Below, piece by piece: positions 32,581 to 43,814 of a DNA stretch of 64,000 bases; within the stretch, counting starts at the first letter, position 1; the number at the start of each line of letters is the position of its first letter. The position numbers and the translations under genes are program-made. The stretch comes from Podocnemis expansa (taxonomy: Eukaryota; Chordata; Testudines; Podocnemididae). The notes beneath the pieces are model-generated. The model was not told where the DNA came from and searched no databases. It saw only the letters and a program-made list of their open reading frames with translations. The stretch is taken from NCBI GenBank assembly GCA_007922195.1, contig ML681995.1, positions 18,686,414-18,750,413 on the forward strand. Direction: 5' to 3'.

Positions 32581-33245
32581 GAAGTCTGCAGCGTCAGTGG
32601 TGCCGTTGGGATACCGCCTTGCGTTCAGTGCTGGGTTGATTCGGCGACCGCAGTGTTTGGTGCCCCGACGGTACCAATGGGGATGTTGACGGTACCAATG
32701 GGGGGCTCTGTACCAGAGATTGGTCCTGGGGTTTTGATGCCCGGGCCGATGGGTGAGCCGGTGGAGCACTCAGAGCTTGGGCAGCATCAGAGGCTTGCAC
32801 GCTGCTCCCAGCAAGGGATCGGAGGCGCAGCTCTTTATCCTTGCAAGTCGTCTGTTTGAAGGACTGGCAGAGGGAGCAGCTCTCTGTGAGATGGGACTCA
32901 CTGAGTCATGCAAGACATTTATCATGCGGATTGTTGAGTGGGAAAGCTCTGCAGCATCGTAGGCACGGCTTGAAACCAGGCATCTTGAATTTCACGGTAG
33001 AAGACAGGCACTTGCTTATGCAAGTTTCTTGGCTGATCCAAAACCGTCATTGCGGGTGGAAAAAGGAACTGGTAGGGTCAGGGTCATGGACACCTATACA
33101 GCCCCGGTTGCGGTACAGAGGGGGTGTTGGCTGCGTGCCCTAACTTGACAGGCTAAGGCTGAAGACTTTCTGAGCTACCGTGTGCTGCGGCACGTAGACA
33201 CCTGTAACTGAATGATATGAGCAGTGCTGAAAGGAAAACCTTGTT

Positions 33246-34736
33246 TACAAGGGTAGTTTTTACCCTTTAACTAATCCATACGGATTTGAAACAAACAGAG
33301 AGTAGCAATTTACAAAAAGACAGTATTTTATAGTTTCCTTCAGTAGAATTACAGATATTGACAGATTTGTGAGCATATTGTAAGGGAAACTGCAGAAGAC
33401 CCTTGTACGATATAGAGAGTGGCACCCCCCTTGGACTGAAGAGTGCCCTGTCCCTGAACCAAGTGCCTGCAAACATGCACATTGACCTGTTTAACCTGTT
33501 TATTGCCTTGTTTGTAAGAGCACTAATACCTGTTTACAAGCATGTCTATCTTGTGACCCTGTAAGGCAGGATTAATGGATTAATGACTAATGAATGCAGC
33601 ATTAAAACTGCACAATATATTGTGCTTATTAAATTATTTTAAAATAAAGAAAATTACCAAAATGTTTTCTTTTTAAGGAAACTGGATTTTTTTACTTTAT
33701 GGGGATGGGAGATTGGACCAGAGGAGTAAAACATGCAGTTGATATAGGAATTACTACAATGCATTATAAAATAAATGCAGGTTACTTAATTTTTTTCTCT
33801 TTAAAATCTCACTTTTATATCACAGCAAAGACATCTGGGAGCATCTTGTGTTGTACATCTCATCGTGCCTACCTTCCATTCATATCACTTCTAAACACAG
33901 TGTCTTTTGACAAATACGTGTCGTAACTATAGTACAGTGGTTTCCAGAACTCTCTCATCCTGAGATGGATATGAAAAATTTAAACTCTTATACAGAAGTT
34001 TGATTACGTTTCACCTCACTAACTGTAGCCTCCCTGTAACTCGCCTTTTGCTTCTACAGCTGATCCAAAATGTTTGTGGTAAGATCATCTTCTGCTACTT
34101 CAACCATATTGCCCCCTCTCATTGATTCCTTTTGTAACAGAATGATAAAACTAATTTCAAGCCAACAGGAACTGTGTGTAAAATACCCTTTTTTAAAGGA
34201 ACCTTAGCCATAGCTGACAAAGCATTAAAGTATCTTAGGATGAACACATCTGGTGTGTATAAGCAAGCTCTGTTTTATAAGAGCTCTGCATAAAGTGACT
34301 GCAATTTTTAGAATCTAAAACATGAAACTACCAGAGGGGCTGGTTATTGGGTTTAAACATACAAATTGAAAAGAGATTTATCCCTAGCTACAACTGTACA
34401 GAGGGCAAAGCATTCTGAGCTGGTGAACCAGTACAACCTGAGAAACCTGAAACTAGCTGAGAAACTTTAAATAAACACTTGTGTTAAAAATTATTATCAT
34501 AAAACCCCTGAGGCAAGTGGAGAGAGAATTTTTGGGATACTACGTGCACAAAGTGTAGAAAAAGTCAGATCCCAAGAGATTATGCATGTCGTGCCAGAAG
34601 CACACAGGAGTATTAACTTCATGAAATTTGAACATTCTGTAATGCCTGCTATAACAAAGCAGTCAGGGAGTTGTGTCAAATTACAAGCCATCAAGAGCCG
34701 TTATTTCTGGGATTTATCACTTGTGATGTCATAGAG
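33246..34736. other. intergenic sequence without recognised features
   Basis: AT-rich unique sequence between the DIRS element and the hAT element. No coding, RNA or repeat signal. Confidence 0.4.
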
Positions 34737-35022
34737 CAGGGGTGGGCAGACTTCTTGGCCTGAAGGCCAGATACGGGGCTAGAAATTGTATGGTGGGTTA
34801 TTAATGCTCAAGAAGTGAGCAATTCATGTTCAGGTAGGGACAACACAATCATGTTTTCAGATCAGCACTAGTTATTCTCAACACATTATATTAAGACTAA
34901 TGTACACATTAATAGATATAAATAAATCAGCCTAAAGCCTACTCATTTTTACAGATACACAATCAAAACAATGTGGTACAATAATTAAACCAAATTTACC
35001 CTCTTCTCTGTGCCCTGTTTAA

Positions 35023-36445
35023 TTAATGTGAATAATGCAGCTGATCACCTCTCTTTACAATGACATCAAAGTACAGTGTCGTTCTTGTGAAAATCTGCAA
35101 TATGGAGCTGAGATGCTGGTCAGTTAACTGGGATCTGTAGCAAGATTTGTTGTAATTCAGCGAGGAAAAGGTTTGTTCACAAATGGGTGGAGCTGAACAA
35201 AATAAAGATTTTCTGTGCCACTTTGCAGACATTTGGGAAATTAGCTTCACTCAAGGAGGCATAAAATTTGATTAGTTTTTTCAGAATTGAACTTTTCCTT
35301 CGAAATGGAATCTCATCAGTGAGCTCCAGTTGTAATTCTTCTGGGGCTTTCTTGTAGTCAAATGACAGTGGCATGACACAAGCTCTAATGACATCTCTAT
35401 CTTATATCATCTTAAAGCCAGAGAATAGCTGAGAAAATTCTCCATGTAAATCTCTCAAAATGTTGCTGTACGTTTTTGTCTGCTCTGGCAACACTTCCAT
35501 GGTTTTCAGTGTTGGGAACTTAGCAAACACTTTCTCCTTCATTTGTTTACAAAACAGGACAAACTTGGCTTTAAAAGCTTTCACATTAGAATACAATTTG
35601 TGTACAAACACATTGTTGCCTTGCAGCTTCACATTCAGTTCATAAATGTGCCAACATATTCACACCAAAACCAAGGTCACTTAGCCAGTTTGAATTCTAT
35701 ACTTCAGGGAAATCATTTTCTTTCCCCCACATTTCCAGAAAAGTGTTAATTTCACCTCTGAGCTCCCACACTCTCTGAAATCCATTTCTCAGGCTGAGCC
35801 AGCCAACGTGTGTGATAAAGTAAGTCCCGATGTTTCACATCCGTATTGTCCAGAAGGACAATTAATTGCTGATGATTAAGTCCCCTTGCTCTAATGTACA
35901 TTGCCAAGTGCCAAAGGAGCAGCCATGTTACTCTACTTCAGCAAAACAAGCAAGGAGTCCTGTGGCACATGAAGACTAACAAATTTATTTATTGCAGATG
36001 TGATAAATAAATTTGTTAGTCTTGAAGTACCACAGGACTCCTTGCTTGTTTTGCTCTTGTATAGTTCACTATTTTCACAACTGTGTGACCAACATGATCA
36101 AAGTTCAGGATATTTTTGTAGAGGGCTTCCTGGTGTAGTATACAATGCAGAAAAATAACCTCTCTTTCAGGGTCATCTTTTTTTACTTTGTCCTGAATTC
36201 TTTTTAAAAGTCTTATGTTTATCTCAGTTAAACTTGGGGATACATCTTTGGTTACATTTGCCAGTTTACTCCAAGGGAGCTTCAGATGTTCAAGGCACCC
36301 AGACACCGTCTCATATAAATCCAGTTCCCTAGTTGTGCCCTTCTTTGAGTCCATGAACAGAAGTTTTTATGTGATTTCAAATTTGTCATTAATTCCTCTG
36401 ATGAATATCAAGAGCTGTGCTGCATCCTTGATGTCAGTGCTGTCA
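35023..36445 (-). pseudogene. hAT transposase remnant, GTF2IRD2/ZBED-like
   Basis: Several blocks in order on the minus strand: LKLPWSKLANVTKDVSPSL and ILHQEALYKNILNFDHVGH (36016-36354); RARGLNHQQLIVLLDN followed by LLYHTRWL (about 35790-35900); KEKVFAKFPTLKTMEVL (35402-35632); ASLSEANFPNVCKVAQKIF and ICEQTFSSLNYNKS followed by YRSQLTDQHLSSIL (35023-35374). The last block is the hAT C-terminal dimerisation region. The same transposase type was captured in the C-terminus of mammalian GTF2IRD2. Frameshifts and two insertions break it. Confidence 0.8.
35925..36055. mobile_element. PLE foldback pair inside the hAT transposase
   Basis: Left arm antisense (caagcaaggagtcctgtggc, then aacaaatttatttattgcag), right arm sense (gtgataaataaatttgttag, then gtaccacaggactccttgct). 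The arms are about 55 bp with a loop under 15 bases. It interrupts the conserved region between VKIVNYTRA and the RARGLNHQQ block. Confidence 0.85.
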
Positions 36446-36447
36446 TC

Positions 36448-36873
36448 GGCTATGTCTGTACTACAGGGCTCAGTTAAGTCAACCTAATAAGGTCTACTTA
36501 AAGTCGACTTTAAGCAGACCTTATTAAATCAACTAAATGAGGCCACATTGCATTAAGTCAACTTTATAAAATTGACTTAAGCCAGGGGCCCCATTTAAAG
36601 TCAACTTAATAAAGCTGACTTTAAATGGGACCGCTGTCTTAAGTTGACTTCATAAAGTCAACTTAAATGGTGTCACTGCACTTAGTCAACTTTATTAAGT
36701 TGACGTTAATGGCCACATTGTTTTAAGTCGACTTAATAAAGTTGATTTAACTCTTAAAGTCAACTTAAGCAAGTGCTTAAGTTGACTTAATGAACTCCAA
36801 ATGTGGCCAGGGCATTGCTTAAATTGATTTAAGCATCCATAAGTTGACTTACGCCCCTAGTGTAGACATACCC
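36448..36873. mobile_element. palindrome-rich MITE with 3-bp duplication
   Basis: The ends are ggctatgtctgtactacagg and the complement of gggtatgtctacactagggg. Both are bordered by atc (36445-36447 and 36874-36876). The inside holds about twenty copies of a small palindromic unit of the form aagtcgactt or aagtcaactt in both orientations. There is no coding sequence. A 3-bp duplication and a gggtatgtc terminus are shared with the Myb-encoding element at 60345-62512. Confidence 0.82.
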
Positions 36874-37781
36874 ATCAAGAGTTAATGAAAACAATAAAGT
36901 ACCATGCTTCCCTGTTCAACTCAGAAGCCAAGTCTTCATCAATCATTTCTACACAATGAGTAACAGTTCTGTGTGACACATTAACATTCTCAGATTTGGT
37001 TTTGGGCACAGTATGGCCGCAACATCAACCCTGCACTCTTTCAGAAACTCCCCTTCAGCTAAAGGCTTATTTTATTTAGCAGTTTTAAATGCCAGAACAG
37101 AACTTGTCTTTACAGTAGCTTTTAGAACTGTAGATTGTTGAAGAAAATATTTCCTGAGTTTTAAAATTACAGATGAGTTTCTCAACTTTTCTTGCCCTTT
37201 TCTCAATTGTTACATTCCTGTCATGATTGGGATGTTTTGTTGAGAAATGGCTATTCAAATTTTACTCCTTGAATATTGTGATACTCTCTTAACAAAATAG
37301 GAACGCAGCCTTCGAGTCCAGTGTTGTGAAAAAAATATTTTGCAGTCTATTCTTTGTGGAAAATGCAACATTCACTGTCCATTATTTTTTTGTAGCATTC
37401 ATTTCTGAAAAAAAGGAAAATAAAATTCCAGCTGCCATGACCACACTTATTTCAAGCTGCATTTCTGCAGTTTTGGGGAAATGAGTGGAGCCTGAAGGAG
37501 GAAGTGGCTGACTCTAAGTCAGGGTGCTGCTGGGCCCTGGGGTGAGTGCAGAGCCATCCGTGGAGGGGAGAAGAGGGACCGGGAAAATCATCCCAGGCCC
37601 TGCAATTCCATGGGGCCCCACTGCCACACTTCCTACAAGGCAGCGAGCCAAAGGCAAGAGGCGGAGCAGAATTGCAGAGCCCAGCTTCTGGGCCTCCTTG
37701 TCCCCGGGCGCCTCTGGCCTGCCGCACCCCACCAGCATGGGGTGGGAGGACGGGCTGAAAGCCAATTGACCATAAGTCCCA

Positions 37782-37882
37782 CTTTTCAAAGGGATAGCTG
37801 TGTTAGTCTAGTCCAGCAAAAAAAAAAACAAAAAAACAAGGAGTCGTGTGGCACTTTAAGACTAACAGATTTATTTTTCCCT
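37782..37882 (-). mobile_element. PLE 3'-end fragment
   Basis: Antisense copy: gggatagctgtgttagtcta, then aaggagtcgtgtggcacttt, then aacagatttatttttccc. The hammerhead-like part is lost. Confidence 0.8.
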
Positions 37883-38205
37883 CCCTTGGGACTGTCCTGA
37901 GTGAGTGGCCACTCCACTGCAGCCCAGGGGCTGCTGGTCCTGCAGGGCAATGTACGGGGAGGAGTGGAGTCAGGGGGAGGGAGTGGCCACTATGCTCTGG
38001 CCAAGATGTCACTGGGCCCTGTAGAGAGTGGCTGCTGCACTCCAGCCAAGGCATATCTGGGGCCATGCGGTGGGATGGGGTGAGGCCAAGAGAAGGGAGT
38101 AGATGCTGCACCTGGATCCTGGATCATGGGCTGGGCCAGGCCCGGCTGGAGGGCCAGATGAAAGGCACGGGGGGGGCCAGAGTTTGCCCATCTCTAACCC
38201 AGAAC

Positions 38206-39941
38206 CTGTCCTGAAGAGTGAAGCTGAATATTCATAGCAAGACTACTTTAAAACTGACTCAGGAACTGATAGCACAGTCCTCTCAGGTGGCATTTACAAC
38301 TCTTCCCAGAGCAGAGGTCATGTCACAGAACTCGACTAGTCCTGGGCCAGTTCACCATAGAAACAATTTACATTCTGAATGCATAACTTTTGTCTTTGTG
38401 TGTGATCAAATTCAGCCAGCCTTCTAAGCTGCAGTGTGGCAGCTGTAATGAAGATGGAAGAACTTGGGGAGGATTTGATGCTATTGGACATTTTAAAAAA
38501 CAGCAAGTACAAATCAGCTTGATGGACAATGCTGAACCATACAGTGCATAAATACTCTTACCAGAGTGGTCTTAGAAGAAACTAACTACAGCTTTATGTG
38601 ATTTAGAAGACATCATTACCTTGTCATAATGAACTTTTTTTCCCCCAGGTATAATGTATTTGAAAGACATAACATTGCAGTGTTATTGAACAACTGAAGC
38701 ACACTTTTGCTTACTTTAGTATTCCAGAGCAGCTAGTGACAATGGACTACAATTCACGGCAGAATTTAAGTCATTCCAACCAAATATAGTTGTGATTGTA
38801 TTACTAGCAGTCCATATTACTCACAATGTGCTTTATGTCAAATGCCTTATTTATATGAACTTTAACCACACCTGAGAGCAGTAAAGGATTCTATAAAAAA
38901 CACATGTGATGTTTATAAGCAAGCTCCATAGCTAGTTCATATTTAATAAAGGAAAATGATACCCTTCACCGGCCTCCTCTATTATTTTACAGTAAATTCA
39001 AACTCTGTCCTTGCCCTCAAGATTCTTTACAATTCTCTTCTTTCAGCTCTTCTTTCTTCCCCATTGCTTGTTATGTCTGTCTCAATCCTCTCTCCAAATT
39101 GTACCTTTGGTCTCCTCCTGCTCTTGACTCTCCCAGACTTTCTTTTCACATACCTGCTATGATTGAAGAAGCTTGTGCCTTCTTCATTAGTGCTGGGCAT
39201 TTTTCCTCTTGAACTCCTGTAAATCATGCCCTTAAAACCAAGACCCGATCAAGTTTGCACAAAATGGACCTAAATACTGCAGCGTGGCCTTTCTGTAGAC
39301 CTCTAGTGAAGTGAACTGAAAATTCCACAATAAAGTGAGCTCCCTTAAAAATGGAGTGGTTTATTAAGCTAAATGTGAATGAAAATGAATAATAAAATTG
39401 CTATAGTAATCCTTTTATTTTGATATTGAATTCAATTTATTTTACACTGTTGCTGTGTATCAATTAAAATACTCCTGTAGGTACAACACATAACTGCATA
39501 AGAAATTGTTGGTAGGGATCTGAGGTTTTGGCAGTTATGGGGTAATTTTGAGATCTCTGAAAGGAAAGGAATTTTGGATTGCTGACTACATAAGGTAGAA
39601 ATTTTTCCTCATTGTTCCTTAATTTCCTAGTTGTTCCTTAAATGAACAATGAGATAATTAAGAATGATGACATTTTAACTTCCATTTGGTTTCAAAGTTA
39701 TCACCTCAATAAGATTAATAGCACATCTCTCTGAAATTTTGTTTCAGGCTCTTCACAGACTTTATTGAATTGGTTATACTAGGTTCGTGTTTTAAAGTTT
39801 TGCCCAACTATAAACTCCAGAATCCAACTGTTGTCTTAAATAAGAATTTAGATTCTGCAGCAAGTGTAGATCCAGTAGCAAATTCCGTGATTGTGGAATT
39901 GCAGAATCCTACAGTATCCCTGCTTAATACCTGCTGTCTTT
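38206..39941. other. intergenic sequence, one weak LINE-like segment
   Basis: Mostly unique AT-rich sequence. At 38955-39240 a pyrimidine-rich segment with ttgccctcaagattctttac recalls the 3' coding end of an old LINE, but no RT motif supports it. Confidence 0.3.
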
Positions 39942-40068
39942 AGACACTTTTAAAGACTAATGACTTTAATTATCATATGATCTTATAATGAATTCATTAG
40001 CCTTTAAAAGTGCCACCAGACTCCTTGTTTGTTCTGCTGAACTAGATTAACACAGGTACCCTCTGTAA
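39942..40068. mobile_element. PLE foldback pair, decayed
   Basis: The left arm acttttaaagactaatgact is followed by a decayed spacer and then the right arm ttagcctttaaaagtgccac, agactccttgtttgttctgc and tagattaacacaggtaccct. Left-arm tail sequence is short, so this is a partial foldback. Confidence 0.6.
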
Positions 40069-40299
40069 CTACTTAATGCCTCTTTTTCCCATGAATATCT
40101 CAATTGCCAGTTCCCACAGACAGTGTCTCCACACATCCTTGTTCTTGTATGGTCATCCAGTGCATTATGTATGTGCAAACTCTTCAGAGTGAGACAGTTC
40201 ATTGATACTACCTATTTGTAAAGTGCCAGCCCTATTACAGTGTTGTATAAATAATGAATTACTTCTATGCAGTGTTGTGACCATGTCAATCCCAGGATT

Positions 40300-40405
40300 T
40301 AGAGGGAAGGTAGGTGAAGAAATATCTTTTATTGGACCAGCTTCTGTTGGTGAGAGAGACAATAAGTTGGTCCAACAAAAGATATTTCCTCACCCACATT
40401 GTCTC
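40300..40405. repeat. inverted repeat of unknown family
   Basis: The sequence gaagaaatatcttttattgg followed by accagctt is mirrored by aagttggtccaacaaaagat followed by atttcctcacc, giving arms of about 30 bases with a 30-base loop containing ggtgagagagac. This looks like the end of a known vertebrate repeat class but I cannot name it securely. Confidence 0.5.
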
Positions 40406-40521
40406 ATTAATCACTTAATTGTGAATTTATTATTAATTTGTAATGCAGTAGTGTCAAAAAGCCAAATTTGTAGACCAGATCAGGACCACACTAGGCAATG
40501 TTAAAACACATTCCAGAAAGA

Positions 40522-40602
40522 AAAGTTCCAGAGGGGTAGCTATGTTAGTCTAGTTCAGCAAAACAAAAAAGGAGAAAGTGCCACAAGACTCCTTGTTTGT
40601 AT
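40522..40602. mobile_element. PLE foldback pair, minimal
   Basis: The antisense tail agttccagaggggtagctat, then gttagtctagttcagcaaaa, runs directly into the sense text aaagtgccacaagactcctt. The middle of both arms is deleted. Confidence 0.65.
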
Positions 40603-41155
40603 TACAAAAAGACAGTGTCTGGCCTAAAGAGCTTACAGGCTAAAATATAAGCCGAAAGAAAACAGGTGGATGTAGACAAATGGGGCATCACAAGGAGATA
40701 ATGTAACAATAATGGGCAATATGACAGGCAGAAGTCTCTAGCTACTAGCTGTTGCCAAACTTCTTGCAGGCATCTCAGCAAAGGAGGAGAAATTTGAAGG
40801 AGAATAATGAAATGTTTTTATGGATATTTATGGGAGCTCTTTCCATTTGTGAGGGACTTCATGGAAGAAATCCCAGAAGTACTTGTTTGAAAATTTTACA
40901 ATTGGATAACGAAGGCTGGCAGCATTAACTGAGCGGAAATTGGTCATAATAGCCATGAGAAATGACGGTGAGGGTGCAGCTAGATCTCAAAGATCCTTGA
41001 AAGTGAAAACTAGTGTTTTGATGCAACAAAGCACAGGTGCCAGCAGAGGGCTGCAGGAGAGCAGTGACATGGTAAAAGCGAGAAGCTAAGAACATGGTCT
41101 GTCTGTGGCTATGCCTACAATGACAGCAGCAAATTTGCTGCTGTCAGATCAGTTT
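40603..41155. other. unassigned sequence
   Basis: Purine-rich single-copy-looking text. It has the feel of an old interspersed repeat (gtgccagcagagggctgca near 41036), but no class is supported. Confidence 0.25.
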
Positions 41156-41262
41156 ATCTTAAGGAGTCCAGTGGCACTTAAAGACTAACAAATTTATTTA
41201 TTGCATGAGCTTTTGTGGGAGGAAATCCCGCTTCATCAGACCCTTTGAAGACGGGGGACTTT
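41156..41262 (-). mobile_element. PLE 3'-end fragment with hammerhead-like core
   Basis: Antisense. The complement reads gtctgatgaagcgggatttc, then ctcccacaaaagctcatgca, then ataaatttgttagtctttaa. CTGATGA is fully kept here, whereas GAAA has become AAAA. Confidence 0.87.
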
Positions 41263-41955
41263 ACAGAATGGGAGGAAAATAAAAGCAGAGTTAAGACATG
41301 GCCAGGGTCATGTGAATAAAATTACTAACAGGGACCAATTAAGTAAAACAAATAAAGGGGCACATTTGAATTGGCTAGAAACAATTTAGGATGATTTTTT
41401 TTAAATTGTAAAATGGGCTGCTTTGGAAAATGAAAAACTAGACACAAGTCAATGGCTTTTTTTTCTTTTCTTTTTAAGGTGTTTTTGATGTTTATATTTG
41501 CAAATTTAGTTTTTTAACTTTTTTTAGTCTCATGAACATTAATGAAAGAGTCATGAAAAACTTTCATTGACTGAAAAAATCCAGTTTTCAGTAAAAGAAA
41601 ACTTTTTTTTTTAAATTTTAGGATAATTTAAAAAACATGACTTTGCACACTTTTAATGTTGCATTCATTGATTGTTACCCATTTTCCATGACATAAGATG
41701 GTAATGACAGTTATAGTAATACTACATTTTCTCTCTGTGTCCTCTTATGTCCTCCTTTTCGTACTTCCCTGTCCTCCTTTCTGTGCTTTTGTATCTGGTA
41801 ACCCTGACTATGGTGATGTTTTACCTCAACAGGGAAAGAGAAGCTCACTTTCCCCTGCTTTGTCAGGAGGCAGTTTACCCCCGAAACATTTTAAATTGCC
41901 AATTCAGTCAACCTCAAAGCCACTTGCCTGCCTAAGCAGATCATTTAGGAGTCAC
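41263..41955. other. intergenic sequence
   Basis: AT-rich, no features recognised. Confidence 0.4.
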
Positions 41956-41958
41956 CAT

Positions 41959-42487
41959 GGCTATGCTCACACGTAAACTCTTATTTCAAATAAGTTATTT
42001 TGAAATGAATTATTTTGAAATAAAATCCTTATTTTGAAATAACTTAAATTGAAATAAGCAAATATTAAATCGAAATAAGGGAAAACCTCAAAGTGAAATA
42101 GCATGTCTGGACAGAGGACTTGCTATTTCGCTTCAGGAGAGGGGCAGCATGGGAGGTGTGGCAACATGGCCCCCTTGCTGGGCCATGTCCCCACCCAATA
42201 TATACAAAAAGGAAGGCACCCTGGGAAGGAGAAAGGCAAAAGTGTTATATCTAAATAACTGTTATTTTGAAATAACACCTCTGAATGGCATTGTTTTGAA
42301 ACAACTATTTCAAAACAATGGCTATTTCGCTTTCAGGTGAGGTTTTATTGTTCCAAAATGACGGATGTTATTTCGAAATGATGAGATCCCGGCATTTCAA
42401 AATAAAGAAATGTCGTTCAGACATGACAACTTTTATTTCAAAACAATGGTGGTTGTTCCAAAATAAAAGCCTCGTGGGGACATAGCC
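41959..42487. mobile_element. palindrome-rich MITE related to the Myb element
   Basis: The ends ggctatgctcacacg and the complement ggctatgtccccacg are inverted, with cat on both sides (41956-41958, 42488-42490). The inside repeats a tattttgaaataa palindrome many times. Its left 250 bases closely match 60350-60600 (aaaacctcaaagcgaaatag-type text, then gggaggtgtggcaacatggc). It is therefore an internally deleted derivative of the larger element at 60345-62512. Confidence 0.82.
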
Positions 42488-42649
42488 CATGAGTGGTCTC
42501 TCCATCCAGATATATCCAGCTGCATTTTCCAGCAGTGGGGGCTCCCCACTAGACCTATTTGCAACAAAGGCCAACAGGAAATGCTAACAATTTTGTTCCT
42601 TGGAGAGACACAGTCCTTGATCCATCACAGAGCTTCCCAGCCCTGGTCA

Positions 42650-43720
42650 AACAAGTTCTACTGCACTCCCTCTCCTCCCTACCCCCCCCCCAAGTCCCGC
42701 TGTTTCACAGAGTGCATCTAAAAATTAAGCAGGGCTGTGATGAGTTGGTAGCACTCTCTGACAACAGGTGCCTCCTGCTGGTGTTTTGGGAGAATAGCTC
42801 AAGTCAGTGCCTCCATCCTCAACCTATGGTCTGTCACTTGACATTTGTGGGTAGGCCTCCTCAGCTCCATCTGGCCCCATGACGTCTTCTTCTGGCCTCA
42901 GCCCTCCAGCTGAGCCACAGACTGTCTCTCTCCCTCACCAATCCCAGGGGATAAGACAGACCCAGCTCTGCCACTTGCTTCAGTGGCCACCGCGGTCTAG
43001 CACCACTCCACTGACAGCCTGGGGGACACAGTGAGGGACCCAGCCCAGGGACCCTATGTTTAGTAACCTGTGCCACATCTCCTCACCAGAGCCATAATTA
43101 TGGCTTCTGGTGCCTGGGGCAGGAAGCCAGAAAGGCGCTCTCCCCTGGGCTCAATCCGGCCCAGAGCCCAATCCGTCCCAACGGGGTGGTGCCTCCCCCA
43201 TCGCTGGGCAAGAGTGGCTGGAGACCCGGTGGTGGGTGTCTCCCCCAGCAGCTGGGTGAGAGCAGCCAGGGGCATTCAAAGGCACATTCCTCTTTCAGGC
43301 CAGGCAGGGTCTGATGGCTGCCCTTTAAAATTCCCCACCGAGGCCTTTGCCCCATTCGCCCCGCCATAGTTATGGCTCTGCTCCCCACAACTCTGTGCCG
43401 GTCTTCCCTGGTCTGCTTCCCCACAGCAGCCAGTATATCTGCTGCCCTTGTATCAGGGCATTAGTTCTGCTCAGTCCAGGCAGTTAGCCACTACTCTGTC
43501 TAGGGTCCTGACCATCTGAGCCCTTCTTGCTCCTGTGAGGTACTCCCTGTGTGTTGCCTGTCAGCTCCCTTTTATACCAGACGCCGGGCTCTGACTGGTT
43601 CTCTGTTTGACTGCTGTTCCCAGAACTCTCATAATCCCTTTCCAGCCGGTAAGTAGCAGATGTCTTGGCACAGGGACCATGCCCAGGTTATATTAATAGC
43701 CCCAATGTTGTGTTACCTGC
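42650..43720 (-). mobile_element. LTR-retroelement sequence with TATA box, antisense
   Basis: On the minus strand a TATA box (ggtataaaagggagctgac) is at about 43565-43585, followed by a transcribed-leader-like region. The shape is that of a gypsy or retroviral LTR, with U3 to the right and R/U5 to the left. A hAT MITE was inserted at 43087-43380. Ends and class are unsure and no coding sequence was recognised. Confidence 0.4.
43087..43380. mobile_element. hAT-type MITE, cagagccataa family
   Basis: The ends cagagccataattatggc and the complement cagagccataactatggc are nearly perfect inverted repeats. Flanks ctcctcac (43079-43086) and ctccccac (43381-43388) match at 7 of 8 positions. It is 294 bp and non-coding. 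Confidence 0.82.
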
Positions 43721-43814
43721 AAAAGTTTAGAGCACCTGCCTATAGCCTACTGAGGACTCAAGGTAGGACCCGGTTAATTTAAGAACCCCATCCTTTCCTT
43801 ACCAAGGGTTTGGG

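Larger units (their letters stand above)
27000..33245 (-). mobile_element. DIRS-like tyrosine-recombinase retrotransposon with nested LTR
   Basis: Antisense DIRS element with gag, RT/RNase H and tyrosine recombinase in the usual order when read from right to left. Its ends are inverted: ctcatatcattcagttacag at about 27069-27088 matches the complement of ctgtaactgaatgatatgag at about 33204-33223. DIRS elements have inverted rather than direct terminal repeats and integrate by recombination, leaving no target duplication. The copy is interrupted by an LTR at 30970-31680 and has several frame breaks. Left and right limits are estimates. Confidence 0.88.
34737..38205 (-). mobile_element. hAT (Charlie-like) transposon, decayed and interrupted
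   Basis: The ends are inverted: caggggtgggcagacttctt on the left and the complement of tagagatgggcaaactctgg on the right, each followed inward by a ggcc. Between them are pieces of a hAT transposase on the minus strand. A PLE foldback (35925-36055), a palindromic MITE (36448-36873) and a PLE end (37782-37882) were inserted later. No clean 8-bp duplication was seen. Confidence 0.78.

Noticed and set aside
31789..32859. 356-codon plus-strand frame
   Set aside because: Runs antisense through the DIRS gag region; no known domain; a shadow of the real coding strand.
36448..36873. CRISPR-like short repeat array
   Set aside because: Vertebrate DNA, units are palindromes in both orientations without regular spacers, and the block has transposon ends.
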